Shown: positions 8,641 to 18,657 of the stretch, one piece after another
How the letters are laid out: every line of letters begins with the position of its first letter
How positions within the stretch are numbered: position 1 is the stretch's first letter
From: Symbiodinium natans
Lineage: Eukaryota > Sar > Dinophyceae > Suessiales > Symbiodiniaceae
Reading direction: 5' to 3'
NCBI GenBank assembly: GCA_905221605.1
Contig: CAJNDS010002264.1
Coordinates: forward strand, 484,148-533,200
DNA length: 49,053 nt
The notes under the pieces: generated by a model
Database searches by the model: none
Told to the model about the DNA's origin: nothing
The model's input: only the letters and a program-made list of their open reading frames with translations
Program-made: the position numbers and the translations under genes

Positions 8641-10850
8641 AGGGCTACAGCCCTCTCCGCTCACTCCGCCCCAGCCTGGCCTAAGCTGAGTTTTACGAGC
8701 TCCAGTGCCCCTTGCTCCGCCCACTCCGCTCCCCAAGCCCTCTAACCCCATGCCTTCATGGCCCCAGCCCTCCCATGGCCCCAGCGAGCTTTAAGGCCAA
8801 ACACAGGTTGCCCCCCCCCCCAAAAAAAATGCCCCAAACAAAAATCAACTGTCCGGGATGTTTAAATGTCGAGGCATGCCCACATGAAAACTACATCGGC
8901 CAACAAGCAATGGCGGACAAGATGTTCATGCAATACGCAAGTCTGCTTGTTGAGCTCGCCGCCCGAAGCTCGGAACATGCTGTCACCTCCGCTTCATGAT
9001 CACGCCATGTAGCTTCGGCATACTTCAGGCGGGGAAGGCGGAGGCAGGACGGGGGCGCCAAAGCTTGATTGTTACACCAGCATACCAAGCACCCTGCACG
9101 CTGGAGGTGAGGGTGGGAGCGACGACTTGGTGACCAGAATTCCGGTTTCGAGGCTAAAGGGCCACCAGCGCGGCAAGTCATCAAGCATATATCTAGAATC
9201 TAGAAGTCTTGAGATGAGAGTGGAGAGCCTTACGAGTTTCACCCACATGCCATTCACGGTCTCCTGCTACTGCCACTGCTGATGCTGATGATGCTGCTGC
9301 TACGGCATCCCCGCAACACTCGGTCTTTTGTTAATACCTTCGCTGCACAACCTCCGCCAGGCTGTCAGCTCTTCCTCACATTCTCCTGGAAGATACAGGA
9401 AGTGGCAAGTGAACACAGGGTTGTGGACCACACAGCCCCTGAACCCCCAACAACAAGCGTCCTCACCATCTCTGCAGACACCGACCCGCCCTCGGCAAAT
9501 CAAGAAGAGTAAACTAGGGAGAGACTGGTACATCCAAACCGGAGATGGCCGAACTCTTGGTGCCCAGCCCGATCAAGGCGGTTGTAAAGCCTTGGACTTC
9601 CGCACACTTCATTTATGGCATTGGCCTACTGCCGGCACAGCTTAAGTTCTGCTGTAGGCACGCGGCTGATACAGGACACGAATGAAAACATCCGGTGTGC
9701 CCGATGAATCCTCCAGCGCGGCCCTGTCCTCCTGGTATTCAAGCAATGCCATTCGTGCAAAATACTCCCGCGCTGTTTCAACCAGGCTCCTCGATGCGCA
9801 CTACGCAAAAGTAAGGGCCTGTAAGGGCTTGCTCTCACATCTGGTCACATTTTGGAGGAGCTATGAGGGACTGCAGCCATTGCTGATGATGCTGGGGTGG
9901 CCGATGGGGGGAGGGGAGGGGGGAGCGGCAAGAAACATGGACCTACGACAGGCACACGATGGCACCAACTACTACTCCAAGTGCAGGTTGCCTCACTGAG
10001 GGTGGCGAGCGGGAACTCATCCCGCAAAGCCACCCATACGTCAAGGTCCCGCTCCGCGATGTGGTTCCAGAATTCTCAGACGCACTGTCTGTCTGTGTGG
10101 TCAAATGGTTCCCTTTGCGAATTGCTCGGCGGTCGGGCCGCAGAACGCGTAAGAGTAGTTGGCGCGCGGGGTCTGCGGCCTCACACACAGCTGGATGGGT
10201 ACATGCGAACATGCTTACCCTAAAGGAAAAGTCATCCTGTGATTCCTAACACTTGCTTCCTTGGGCATGTGTTCACAAAATTTCACAAATCGGTTAGCCA
10301 ACAGAGATTGCAACATCTAGCATGAGGTTCCAGCTCGGGCGTTTGCGGACTTGGTGAAGGCAGGGAAGACCTTGTCAACAGCGCGAGCCTTCAAACACTC
10401 GGTCCATAGTCCCTGTCCCCGTGCCGACACATTCTATTCTATCATCAACGCCTGCCTGCAAATTGAATTTCAACTCCGCACGTAACCCAAATCTTCGGAA
10501 CAAAGAAGCGCTTCTGCTGAAGTGTACTTCGTCTCCGCACCAAATGTCACGAATGTCCATCAGCATCCTTCGCAACAGTACGTGGGTCCTGAAAATGTTT
10601 CCTCGAACCTTGCAAGCCTAAATAGGCCTCACAGGTAGGTCCCTACACACGCCAAGCGCGACCCGGACAACTTGCATCAAATGGCAGCCGCCGTGAATGT
10701 AGTTTGGGCTTCTAGAAAATAAACACGTTTCACGCTGAGGTAATGACAGGCAGCGTGCTCTAGCCCTAGACCCTCATCCCCACATCCGTTCTCACCTAAG
10801 CCTCACACATGAAGGTCCGGCAGTCAGGCGCACCACACCAAGGAAGCGAT
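8641..10850. other. Unique, telomere-repeat-free region with short ORFs
   Basis: Composition is even and there are no telomere-like units. A C12 tract followed by A8 lies at 8811-8828. ORFs at 8712-8999 (plus, 95 residues), 9682-9999 (plus, 105 residues) and 9959-10249 (plus, 96 residues) have mixed, non-repetitive residue use and could be exons of an intron-rich gene. They have no recognised domain, no clear splice pattern and competing ORFs on the other strand. Confidence 0.4.
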
Positions 10851-10852
10851 GA

Positions 10853-12119
10853 TTATTGCGATTCAGCTACTTTGGACTGCGTCTGGGGATGTGCCCCTTG
10901 ACTCAGCCAAGCCAAGCTGGCTTTCGGCAGACCTAAAAGGCCATGGCGCTGTACTTCCTTGGCTGTGACGTGCTTTCTTGCGGACGTCCTGCTCAAGCTG
11001 CCAATGCTGGCACACATATCCGCAGAAATATAGACTGCACTGGCTACGTTACGGCAGCCAAGACCTTTAGTGCTGGCGGGCATTCCCACCTCCTCCAAGG
11101 CTTCCAGTCGCCGCTTGTGACTGGTGCATTCCGACACCTTTTGTCGCACAAAGCATTCGGCACGCAGCAAATCGCAACAAGCAGCTCCCCGCCAGCTCCC
11201 TCATCTGCTCCCCCGTGCCCAGCGTCGATTGCGACGACGTGAAATGGCTTATGGCCTATGTGGGGCAAAAGCATTGCGTACAGCGCAAAGACAAAAAAGC
11301 TGGATGTCATAAGTCAGCAGTTGTCATAAGGCCACGGCAGGGTTCTGTGGACCCATCCGCAGCTGCTGCCTACAGCCCCCGACTGCCGCCTGAAACTGTT
11401 TTCTTGTCTTTGGAAATGGCTGAGCGCTGGGCCTCAGCTGATCCCAGCCCAACCTAGCAGAATGCAGCGCACGGGACCGGAGTTCTGCCCGCGCGTCCCG
11501 TCCAAATTCCAAAACAAGGCACATCACGAGAGCTATATGGAAGCATAGCACAACGTAGAAGCGTAAGACATTTAAACTCCAATGAGAACTGCAGGAAAAG
11601 CATACCTGCAGAAGCACATGCAGGGGAGGAGGACCCGGCGAAACAACTTTAAACAAAACACCCCACGCTAAGGCCGGCCTGGCTGGGATGGACACGCCAT
11701 TCTGCTCCAGAGCTTGGGCCACGTCCTCCACCTCAACATCGTGGCGAAGATGGCAAACCATGGCAGATCGAAATCGATGCCTTATTGAGCCCCCGTCGGT
11801 CACAGGCGGAATGGGCCAACCTCGAGCGCTGGAGCTTGCGAGAGCTTGCAGCTAAACCAAAGCTCGCAAGCCTTAGAGCCTAAGAGAGATTGAGAATCTG
11901 AGATGTCCACTCCGCCGGCCCGTTCAAGCCCATAGTGGACAAGATGCGATGGCCGAGGCGCAGAAGGGCCTTGACTAAATCGATTGCAATATAGTCTACT
12001 GGCCAAGAAAGCGAGCTGAAAACTGAGCGAATGTCCTGCAGACCTCCCTCGGAGAATGCGTCCAGAAGGAGTACATCGTTGCGCTGCCCACGAAAAGGCC
12101 TTTGCTGCGCTATAGTCAA
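10853..12119 (-). other. Possible exon-bearing segment, minus strand
   Basis: Four successive minus-strand ORFs (11880-12119, 11324-11803, 11044-11310, 10853-11170) have protein-like residue use. Examples are a stretch reading DVEVEDVAQALEQNGVSIPA (inside 11324-11803) followed by a possible CAG/GTATG splice donor, and a helical stretch reading HKRRLEALEEVGMPA (inside 10853-11170). One ORF (11044-11310) reads VVAIDAGHGGADEGAGG, which resembles the IDxGHGGxDxGA signature of Amidase_3 cell-wall amidases, but no second zinc-ligand block follows before the stop. I do not name a product; chance ORFs remain possible. Confidence 0.2.
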
Positions 12120-14270
12120 GAGCTTTCTTGGAAGATCTCCACGTTTTACAGTTTGCAGCTTTTTAACCGGACATCAGTCCTATGCTTTGAAATGTCGAGC
12201 CCAGAGCAGCTGGCGGAGCTGTTGTGTGGGCCCAGGCTGCGACAACCACATCTACCGAACAGATGAGGCTAGAGTCGGAGGTCTAAGTCTAAGCAACTCT
12301 CAGCTCCAAGCGACAGAGGTTGGCGCTGTCACACGAACCACTGCACGACGTGGGCTCTAAGACTCGAAGATTGTCCGTTTCGAGAGATTCAATTGTAATG
12401 GATGCTTTAGGGTAACAGTAGCCGCTTGCTAGTACGAACTTGCTGAGGCCTGGCATTGACATGATGGGATTGCAGGTGCTTTAAACTGGAAGGCCATATA
12501 TGTCGCAACAGATGCATTCTCATGACTATGCGGCGCGTGAAGTTTCGCACTCGAACCGCTTTGATGTAGTTGCGTATAATTCGGCCTAAGACGTCTAAGA
12601 TCCAAGCAGCGGCTGGCTGGACCTCTGCACTTGCTGGCGTCACTTGGTATGTGGCTCAGAAACTGGAGAGGTGCTAGTCTCTGCTGCTGGGGTTGTCTTA
12701 CTCGGTTCAGCGCTGTATTTGCTTTGCTATGAACACGCGCCATAGAAAGGCCACGTGGTTTCGTGCATGTTGCAATGGCACGACGAAGTGCACTGTAACC
12801 CACGCCTGGGAGTGTTTTCGCAACTTTTTGGGGGATTTCAAGACGGAAACCGTACCCGCAAAACTAGGGTAAAAACTACTTGAGCAAACGAGAATGAAAC
12901 ACTAAAATCGGGGAGAAAGGAGAGATAGAGCACGTTTCTTTCTGCAGAACGGTTGAATCACAATCGCTGCATTGCGACGGCTCTTTGGACCTAACTCAGC
13001 TGGCAGCAGTGCTCCCTGACGCCGCATCACAAGTCGCAGCGCAAGCACCACACAAAGCGGACGAGGGAAACCGTCAAAGCCGACTACAAGCTACAGGTTG
13101 TCGCGTAGTTCAAGGTTGGGAGTCCTGCTCATGGCTGTGGATTCAGTGATGGAGACAAAGAGGCGGTGTCTGCGAAGGATCTGGTCTGGGGTCCTGCAGC
13201 CTGGACTTCGGGAATTTAAGGATCATAAGGGTGCGCTGCCTTGGGAACGTGTCCAAACCCCGCCCTCTCCTCTTTTTCCCACCCCCCCCCAAAAAAAAAT
13301 CCGAGAGAAAAAAGAAAGCACAAACTGGAACAAAAAATAAAATCAGACAAGTCGAGAAAACGACACGGCCTTTTATGGCCCACAACCTCAGCCTTTAAGC
13401 GGAAGCGGCGCCAAACTTAGCACTTGGCGTTCATCACACCCCCCAGCCCAGTCCCACCAGCACCAGCGACTAGCCAGCAAAATGTTGTTTGGCAAAGAGT
13501 ATGGCTCTGGCCTGGCACTGCCAAGCTGGGGGTGGAGGTGCCTTATGATGCAAGGCTGCAGAGTTGCAGTAGACTGAAAACTGCCGCCTTCAAAGACCGT
13601 GTCCGTGCTGAGCCATCGGCAGCAACGGCTGGTGGATTTGCAACCTCATGCGCTGACGTGTAGAGCTGTAGACAGTATTGCGGCGTGTGTCGAGGCATTG
13701 TGCATGGCATGTTGGTCATAGCAACGGTGCAGTACACTGGTGTAGCACATGGAGCTGTGGAACCAAGGCTGGCGCAGCCTTGGGTGCGGCGGACTTCGAA
13801 ACGACCTTGGCATACCAGTACGGAAATTCATGTATGGGAGCACGTCCTCAACTTCTACACAAAACCAGCGGTCAGCCGGCCAAGACCCGTGCAGGTGGCA
13901 CATACGCGTTCTGACCTTTGAAGACGAATGCTCCCGCGTCTACTGATGGGCACGCAGTGGGCAAGATAAGCCGAACGCGTGCCATGTTGCACCTTGGTGG
14001 CCCGGGATTGTTGGACTGGCCACTACGGGTATGGTCTTGGTCTCGGCCAGAAGTTTACAAGAGCTAGCTGAGCGCAGTTCAGAATGAAAAACGGCGGTAG
14101 CAATAGAGTCACAGGAAAAGCACGAGCCAAGGCGCTGCAAGCACACATCCAACACACAAGCCTTCAGATGCTGTACGTATACTTGCGCAGCACTTCATGC
14201 AAATTTCCGGACAAATTCCCAGAATTTTTAATTGCCCCTATAGTTTACTGGCACAAGAAAAAGTTTTGAT
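12120..14270. other. Unique region, no gene recognised
   Basis: Ordinary mixed-composition sequence without telomere-like tracts. A C9A9 junction lies at about 13282-13299. ORFs of 61-124 residues occur on both strands, with heavy overlap in 13424-13946, and none carries a recognisable domain. Confidence 0.45.
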
Positions 14271-14681
14271 TTGGTTCCACGGCAATTATTACTATTAGTA
14301 CCGTCATTTAGTTGATAAATACTAGCTAGTATTCCATTCGCGTTAGTCAGTTCGCTTTTAGTTCAATTGTGCTTTTGTTGCTTTCGCCTCTCAAAGCTCG
14401 GGATGCGCGCGCGGGGGGCATCACACGGCGGTTTTGTGGTCTTGCTATGTTTTTTTGCTAGGGTAATCAGCATAAACAATCGAACAATACTCCCAGTGAG
14501 CAAGCAAGCTGACCACTGAAATTTGGGCCATCACCTTTCTTGGCTTGAGCCACGCTTGCGTCTGAGCACTATGATTGCCCACCCACTGTGTAGGAACATT
14601 TTTGCACTTATGATGTTGCTGCTTCTGTCCTTGTCGTGCAGTATCGACTAGAATACTAGATGCTTACGTACTACGCAATTG

Positions 14682-14699
14682 ATGTTGGCTTCACATTAA
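14682..14699 (+). repeat. Short direct repeat, left copy
   Basis: ATGTTGGCTTCACATTAA matches 16 of 18 positions at 17338-17355 in the same orientation. The right copy overlaps the upstream limit of the cob similarity. Confidence 0.55.
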
Positions 14700-14710
14700 C
14701 GGATCCAGCT

Positions 14711-14769
14711 ACAATTATAAAATCCCGGGTCCGGAACACAATATTGAAACCCGCCACAATTATAAAATC
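14711..14769 (+). repeat. Short direct repeat ACAATTATAAAATC, two copies
   Basis: The 14-mer ACAATTATAAAATC occurs at 14711-14724 and again at 14756-14769, 45 bp apart, at the left edge of the A+T-rich block. Confidence 0.7.
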
Positions 14770-15166
14770 AAGCCCCGGATTTAGGGGGCGATGTTGCAGG
14801 TTGCTACTAAAACTAATAGTACTTCCTACCAGGATTTAGGCGAATATAAGTTGTCTTCTTCTAATCCAATAATTGGCGAATAAAGGAGTAAAGGAAAGGG
14901 ACATATGAAGTACACCTTAAGACCCCACAAATGACCTCTTTGAACAGGATTATAATATTATTTCATCGTGAACTTTCCTCTTTCTCTTCTTTCACGCTCT
15001 TTTTGTTCATGCCTTTTTTTGTAGCGTACATTATAAGTATTTTAGCGTAATAATAATAATACTATGAAGAGAACATTATTTCCCCAATATTATTATTGTA
15101 TTCGTTCAGATAATATAAATGAAGTGTACAAGTGAGTGAAATAAACTACTTTCCTAATATTAATAG

Positions 15167-15209
15167 AGGGGCCTTATATAATATAATATAAAGAGAGTTA
15201 AAGGCCCCT
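15167..15209. repeat. Hairpin in mitochondrial-type block
   Basis: AGGGGCCTT (15167-15175) pairs perfectly with AAGGCCCCT (15201-15209) around an A+T-rich 25-nt loop. A similar ACGGCC...GGGGCCGT pairing lies at 15267-15298. Confidence 0.6.
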
Positions 15210-15402
15210 ATAAAGCCAATTCACTTCGTTCTTGCCTTTTGATTAGCTTCACATCTTAATATTTATACGGCCTAATAATATAATAAAATTGGGGCCGTTC
15301 ATATCTTCACGTCTTACAGCTTCCCTTTTCCCCGGTGCACTCATTACGTTCACGCTGTTCACTACATTCATGCTTCTATCCCGGGTTGCGTTCGTTCGTT
15401 CC

Positions 15403-15449
15403 CACATTAAATTCACTTCGTGCGTAAACTTACAAGTTCATTTAATGTG
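15403..15449. repeat. Hairpin in mitochondrial-type block
   Basis: CACATTAAA (15403-15411) pairs perfectly with TTTAATGTG (15441-15449). The loop contains TTCACTTCGTGCG, a word family repeated through the block. Confidence 0.6.
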
Positions 15450-15627
15450 CTCTCTACACTCTCTTCACAGTTTTATAATAGGATCTCAGAGTTAGGGTCT
15501 CAAGGTGTGATGGGTGAACAAGGCTGTGGAACAAGAGTGAGAGAGGTAAGTGACTCCGTGAACAGGCTTTTACAGGAGCTAGGGCGGTAACACGCATGAA
15601 GTGATAACAGGACACGGGTGAACAAGA

Positions 15628-15695
15628 CACGGGCTCGCGAATATTAAATTAAAAAGTAAGGAACGCACGCTTTTAATTATAATATTATGCCCGTG
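15628..15695. repeat. Long hairpin, AAGGA/ACGCAYG loop family
   Basis: The left arm 15628-15655 starts CACGGGC and the right arm 15671-15695 ends GCCCGTG. They pair over about 25 bp with a few mismatches. The loop is GTAAGGAACGCACGC. A further hairpin with GCGGGCAC/GTGCCCGC ends follows at 15716-15774. Confidence 0.75.
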
Positions 15696-16241
15696 TGCTT
15701 TTTTCTCTCTTTTACGCGGGCACGAAGATAACGCACGCATGCATGAATTTATCGTGCGAATTAACTGTGCCCGCTAGTAATAATAGTGTATGAAAAGAAG
15801 CGAAAGAAGAGAGCGCACTAAATTCACGCATGTCATTCACTTCGTTCATTTCATTTGTCATTTATGCACTCATTATAATACACCTTTAGTACTAATATTC
15901 TACGGGCCAGTCCATGAATCTTTTATTAGGCCCGCAACACTCTTTTCTTTCGTTCTACATTCACTTCCCTCTATCTCTTCACTCTGTTCTCTATTCATGC
16001 GTCGTGTTCGCTGGCTCACTTACTCCTTAAAATAGAGAACGTGAAGAGAACATGTGAAGTAAACGAAGTGAATGCAAAGAACGTAGTGCGTGAATTAAAT
16101 TAGCGATTGAACGAAGTAAACAAGAGATTTCTACTGGAAAAATCCTCAATCACAAGCTGTGTCCTGGCGCTCGCTAAAAGACCCAGCGAAATACAGTAGT
16201 TTTAGTGGGTTTTTTGCAGCACATACAATATAATATTGTTA

Positions 16242-16314
16242 ACGGGCTAATTTAATAAATAAAATGCAAGGCGTGAAAGAACACGCGATTTTATTATTAA
16301 ATTTACTAGCCCGT
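16242..16314. repeat. Long hairpin in mitochondrial-type block
   Basis: The left arm from ACGGGCTAATTTAATAAAT pairs with the right arm ending ATTTACTAGCCCGT. The loop (16265-16287) contains GCGTGAAAGAACACGCG, itself a small hairpin. Confidence 0.75.
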
Positions 16315-16321
16315 GCAAAAC

Positions 16322-16380
16322 GCCCACATTAAATATACTAAATTCACGCACAAGTTTGTAATTTAGTATTCTTAAGGGGC
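16322..16380. repeat. Long hairpin in mitochondrial-type block
   Basis: AATATACTAAATT (left) and AATTTAGTATTCTT (right) pair. The outer ends GCCC and GGGC extend the stem with a few mismatches. The loop is CACGCACAAGTTTGT. Confidence 0.7.
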
Positions 16381-16523
16381 TTTTTGCCCACAGTAATACT
16401 ATTATGCTGTCCCGTGAATAGGATGAGTCTTTTAGTGGTTTAGTTCACTGTCTTCATTAGGTTGTTTACTGTGCCCGGCGGTTAGACTCAATATGCTAGT
16501 TTCCTGGTGATAGAGAGCTTACT

Positions 16524-16611
16524 AAAAGACCTTCCATTTTCAATTGAATTTATAAGGAATGAAATGAAGTGTAAAGACGCATGAAATTCAATTAGAAAAT
16601 TGGGGTCTTTT
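16524..16611. repeat. Long hairpin, AAGGA/ACGCATG loop family
   Basis: The 28-bp arms 16524-16551 (starts AAAAGACC) and 16584-16611 (ends GGTCTTTT) pair with about four mismatches. The loop opens with ATAAGGA and closes with GACGCATG. Confidence 0.8.
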
Positions 16612-16651
16612 GCACGGCCCACACACTATTCATAGGGCCGTTATAATAATA

Positions 16652-16734
16652 TGAAGAGAAAACCATACAAAATTTATAATGGAAATATAAGGATGAAAGA
16701 CGCATGATTTCCATATTAAGTTTTTGGTCTTTTT
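16652..16734. repeat. Long hairpin, AAGGA/ACGCATG loop family
   Basis: Arms of about 28 bp are centred on TGGAAAT/ATTTCCA, with several mismatches in the outer half. The loop is ATAAGGATGAAAGACGCATG, very close to that of the neighbouring hairpin at 16524-16611. Confidence 0.7.
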
Positions 16735-16737
16735 AAC

Positions 16738-16799
16738 GGGCTAGTAATTTAGTATATTTTCATGCGTAATCCTTATAAAACATGCTAAATTATAAGCCC
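16738..16799. repeat. Long hairpin, loop family in reverse orientation
   Basis: The arms 16738-16760 (GGGCTAGTAATTTAG...) and 16777-16799 (...CTAAATTATAAGCCC) pair with three or four mismatches. The loop CATGCGTAATCCTTAT is the reverse complement of ATAAGGATTACGCATG, so it carries the same loop motif on the other strand. It lies immediately downstream of the stop of the cob-containing frame. Confidence 0.75.
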
Positions 16800-17351
16800 T
16801 TACAATATTATCATTATCGCGGCTTCACGAATAAACTTATTGCCGCGTGTACAGATAATAGAATAATAGTACGAAGTGTGTGAAAGAGCGAATATACTGA
16901 GCGAAAGAACACAACGAAGTACACACCAGAAAATAAGAAGATAATAATGTAATGTCAAGATACGACCATAAGATAGAAAGTTGTCTACAGGAAATTGACC
17001 ACCTATCCAAATAAACGAAAAAAGTGCAAGAAACCAAAAGCACAGATAAAAACCATTCAATCTACTGGACGTCTTAAATATAAAATAGAATGACATTGAA
17101 AGACTTCTCATAAAGTAAAATAGGATGAAGATAGAAGTAAATAAGATAATGAATCCTGCATCTTTTTTTGGTACAGCTTTTAACATAGCATATTGGCATA
17201 AGAAATACCATTCAGGTACTATATGTACAGGAGTAAGTAATCCACATGCTTCTAATGCATTATCTGGATGTGAGAAAGAAGAGAAGCCGAAATGAATTTG
17301 AAGAAGATATAGATAGAGAATCAATATCTTTCCAATAATGTTGACTTCGCA
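16800..17351 (-). pseudogene. cob: Cytochrome b, C-terminal fragment (mitochondrial, dinoflagellate type)
   Basis: The minus-strand frame is open from 17351 to a TAA at 16800-16802. From about 17330 it reads as the C-terminal part of cytochrome b, the membrane quinol-binding subunit of respiratory complex III. Visible landmarks are QIHFGFSSFSHPDNALEACG, then HIVPEWYFLCQYAMLKAVP, which contains the conserved PEWY motif of the quinol-oxidation site, then hydrophobic segments GFIILFTSIFILFYF and LALFSFIWIG, and near the end LSYGRILTLHYYLLIF. The N-terminal half with the haem-binding helices is absent: an in-frame stop lies just upstream and no Met start fits. Recognisable similarity ends near 16925, and the remaining 40 residues (ALSHTSYYYSIIC and on) are translated hairpin-rich DNA, so there is no stop at the usual C terminus. 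Dinoflagellate mitochondrial cob genes are known to lack encoded stops and to occur as fragments, which fits. It could be a mitochondrial fragment or a nuclear insert. Confidence 0.85.
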
Positions 17352-17355
17352 TTAA
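17338..17355 (+). repeat. Short direct repeat, right copy
   Basis: ATGTTGACTTCGCATTAA, 16 of 18 identical to 14682-14699. It coincides with the point where cob similarity stops, so it may mark a recombination or insertion joint. Confidence 0.55.
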
Positions 17356-17520
17356 TAACCCCCCCTTGATTGATCAATCTCTCTGGCCAGGGCCCCCCTA
17401 ATTATACTAAAATAGCATTTTTTCCTTTCATTATTAGTAAAGATTTCTAGGAAAAGGATATTATGTATACACACAATTGTATGAAACTACCAATCTTCTA
17501 TCATACCATTGTATAGCCCC

Positions 17521-17843
17521 ATGCGACACCTTCCGACCACCGTGTTTCGCCCATTTTCTCAGCTAGGGCATTGCGTCTAGCCTCGCTGGGCGTTGGCCTT
17601 GGCCTTCGCCTTGGCCTTCGCCTTTGCCTGGCCCGCAAGATCTCTGTGGCTACCAGACGGCTCATGCCCACGCAGGACGCATCATGTCATACCATGTCAT
17701 TCCATCGCATTTCGCTAGCAGTAGAGATTCCTCCTTGTCAGCGCGCAGGTCAGCCGCCGCGGCTTTCTCCTTGCTGCACAGGGCTGTCGCTGGAAGCTTT
17801 CAAAGTCTCCAACATCACTCCAGCATCACCTCCCTTCATATGA
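17521..17843. other. Return to mixed-composition unique DNA
   Basis: G+C content rises again. A short run of GCCTTGGCCTTC repeats lies at 17592-17632. ORFs are present, but no domain is recognised. Confidence 0.45.
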
Positions 17844-18326
17844 CTCAAGTGCAGCACAGCAACCTCGCTGCTGGCGTGCCAGTCTTGGTCCAGTCAGGGG
17901 CTCAAGTGGCTCAAGTTTACAAAAGAAATTGACAAAAATCAATCAAAATTCTTATCAGCACATGATGGGCGCTGCCAAGCAGCGGCAAAATTGGCCGCCG
18001 AGAAGGGCGAGGCCGCCGCAGCTACGCTGGGCGCACTTCTTGACGGCGTGCTGCCGTTTCCAGCGGTTGCAGGCCTCCGCAAATTGGCGCTCTCTTGTCT
18101 GTTCTTCCTGTCACAGTCTGCACATGTACACACGAATCCAAACCCCAGGAACAGCGCTGGGACGGCGTGTGGATGCCGTGGTGATCGGCTTCAGGCCTCA
18201 GCACAACAGGAAAAGGCAGTTGGGCAGCAAATGAGGGGGTGGGGTTATGGCTACATCCTGACGAATGATAAAGGCAGGGAGGCTGCCTTCTTACGGATAG
18301 CTCGATCAAGGATGACTTTTGCATGA
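17844..18326 (+). CDS. Possible exon, unknown alanine-rich protein
   Basis: One frame stays open from just after a TGA at about 17841 to 18326. The first Met that fits is at 17991 under an alternative start. The middle reads CQAAAKLAAEKGEAAAATLG, then ALLDGVLPFPAVAGLRKLA. This is a plausible amphipathic, alanine-rich helix followed by a hydrophobic stretch, with non-repetitive codons. TTCTTATCAG at about 17949-17958 could be a 3-prime splice site, so the true exon may begin there. No family is recognised. An opposing ORF exists on the minus strand, so chance is possible. Confidence 0.25.
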   Translation, partial: LKCSTATSLLACQSWSSQGLKWLKFTKEIDKNQSKFLSAHDGRCQAAAKLAAEKGEAAAATLGALLDGVLPFPAVAGLRKLALSCLFFLSQSAHVHTNPNPRNSAGTACGCRGDRLQASAQQEKAVGQQMRGWGYGYILTNDKGREAAFLRIARSRMTFA

Positions 18327-18402
18327 CACGCCGCGCGACCCTCGCGGCCTGAATGCGCGTATGACTCATAGCAATCTTAACATGTTTTTAACTCTATAGG
18401 CT

Positions 18403-18657
18403 CTAGGCTGCCCTTCCATCACAGCTGGAATCTGTTGCTTTGAGTCTGCGACTGCTGCTCTCGCCTCGCATATGAAACTCCGACGAACTCTGGTCTGTAA
18501 ATGTCTGTAAGCAACATCCAGCTCTCCGAACCTTCTTCGCTTCCTCTTCCTCTTCGGCGGCCTTCTTTACCTTCCATCCAGAGCACAAGAGCACAAGCAT
18601 CAGAAACCCACCCAAACTGACACACAAACCTGTCACAAACCTGAGGAAGAAATGCAC
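18403..18657 (-). CDS. Possible exon with a membrane segment, unknown protein
   Basis: The minus-strand ORF reads a hydrophobic segment of about 20 residues (FVTGLCVSLGGFLMLVLLCS) followed by a charged stretch (KVKKAAEEEEEAKKVRRAG), the pattern of a single transmembrane helix with a charged flank. TTTCTTCCTCAG immediately before the GTTTGTGACAGG coding start resembles a splice acceptor. A second open frame overlaps it completely. No family is recognised. Confidence 0.2.
   Translation of the reverse strand: MHFFLRFVTGLCVSLGGFLMLVLLCSGWKVKKAAEEEEEAKKVRRAGCCLQTFTDQSSSEFHMRGESSSRRLKATDSSCDGRAA

Larger units (their letters stand above)
14271..17520. other. A+T-rich mitochondrial-type block
   Basis: Base composition changes sharply to A+T-rich between about 14270 and 17520. 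The block contains the cob fragment, at least seven long imperfect hairpins, and many copies of short words such as ACGCATG, TTCACTTCG and their complements. Dinoflagellate mitochondrial DNA is known to be A+T-rich, with gene fragments and abundant inverted repeats, and this block fits that picture. It is flanked on both sides by nuclear-looking DNA. The exact edges are uncertain: 14690-17350 is clearest. Confidence 0.7.

Noticed and set aside
15289-16035. Plus-strand ORFs of 68 and 81 residues in the A+T-rich block as cox1 or cox3 fragments
   Set aside because: Hydrophobic but without any recognisable cytochrome oxidase motif; they overlap hairpins.
17896-17911. GGCTCAAGTGGCTCAAG as a relic of the dinoflagellate spliced leader
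   Set aside because: Only the last few bases of the leader (GGCTCAAG) match, and they are doubled; the upstream CCATTTT part is missing.
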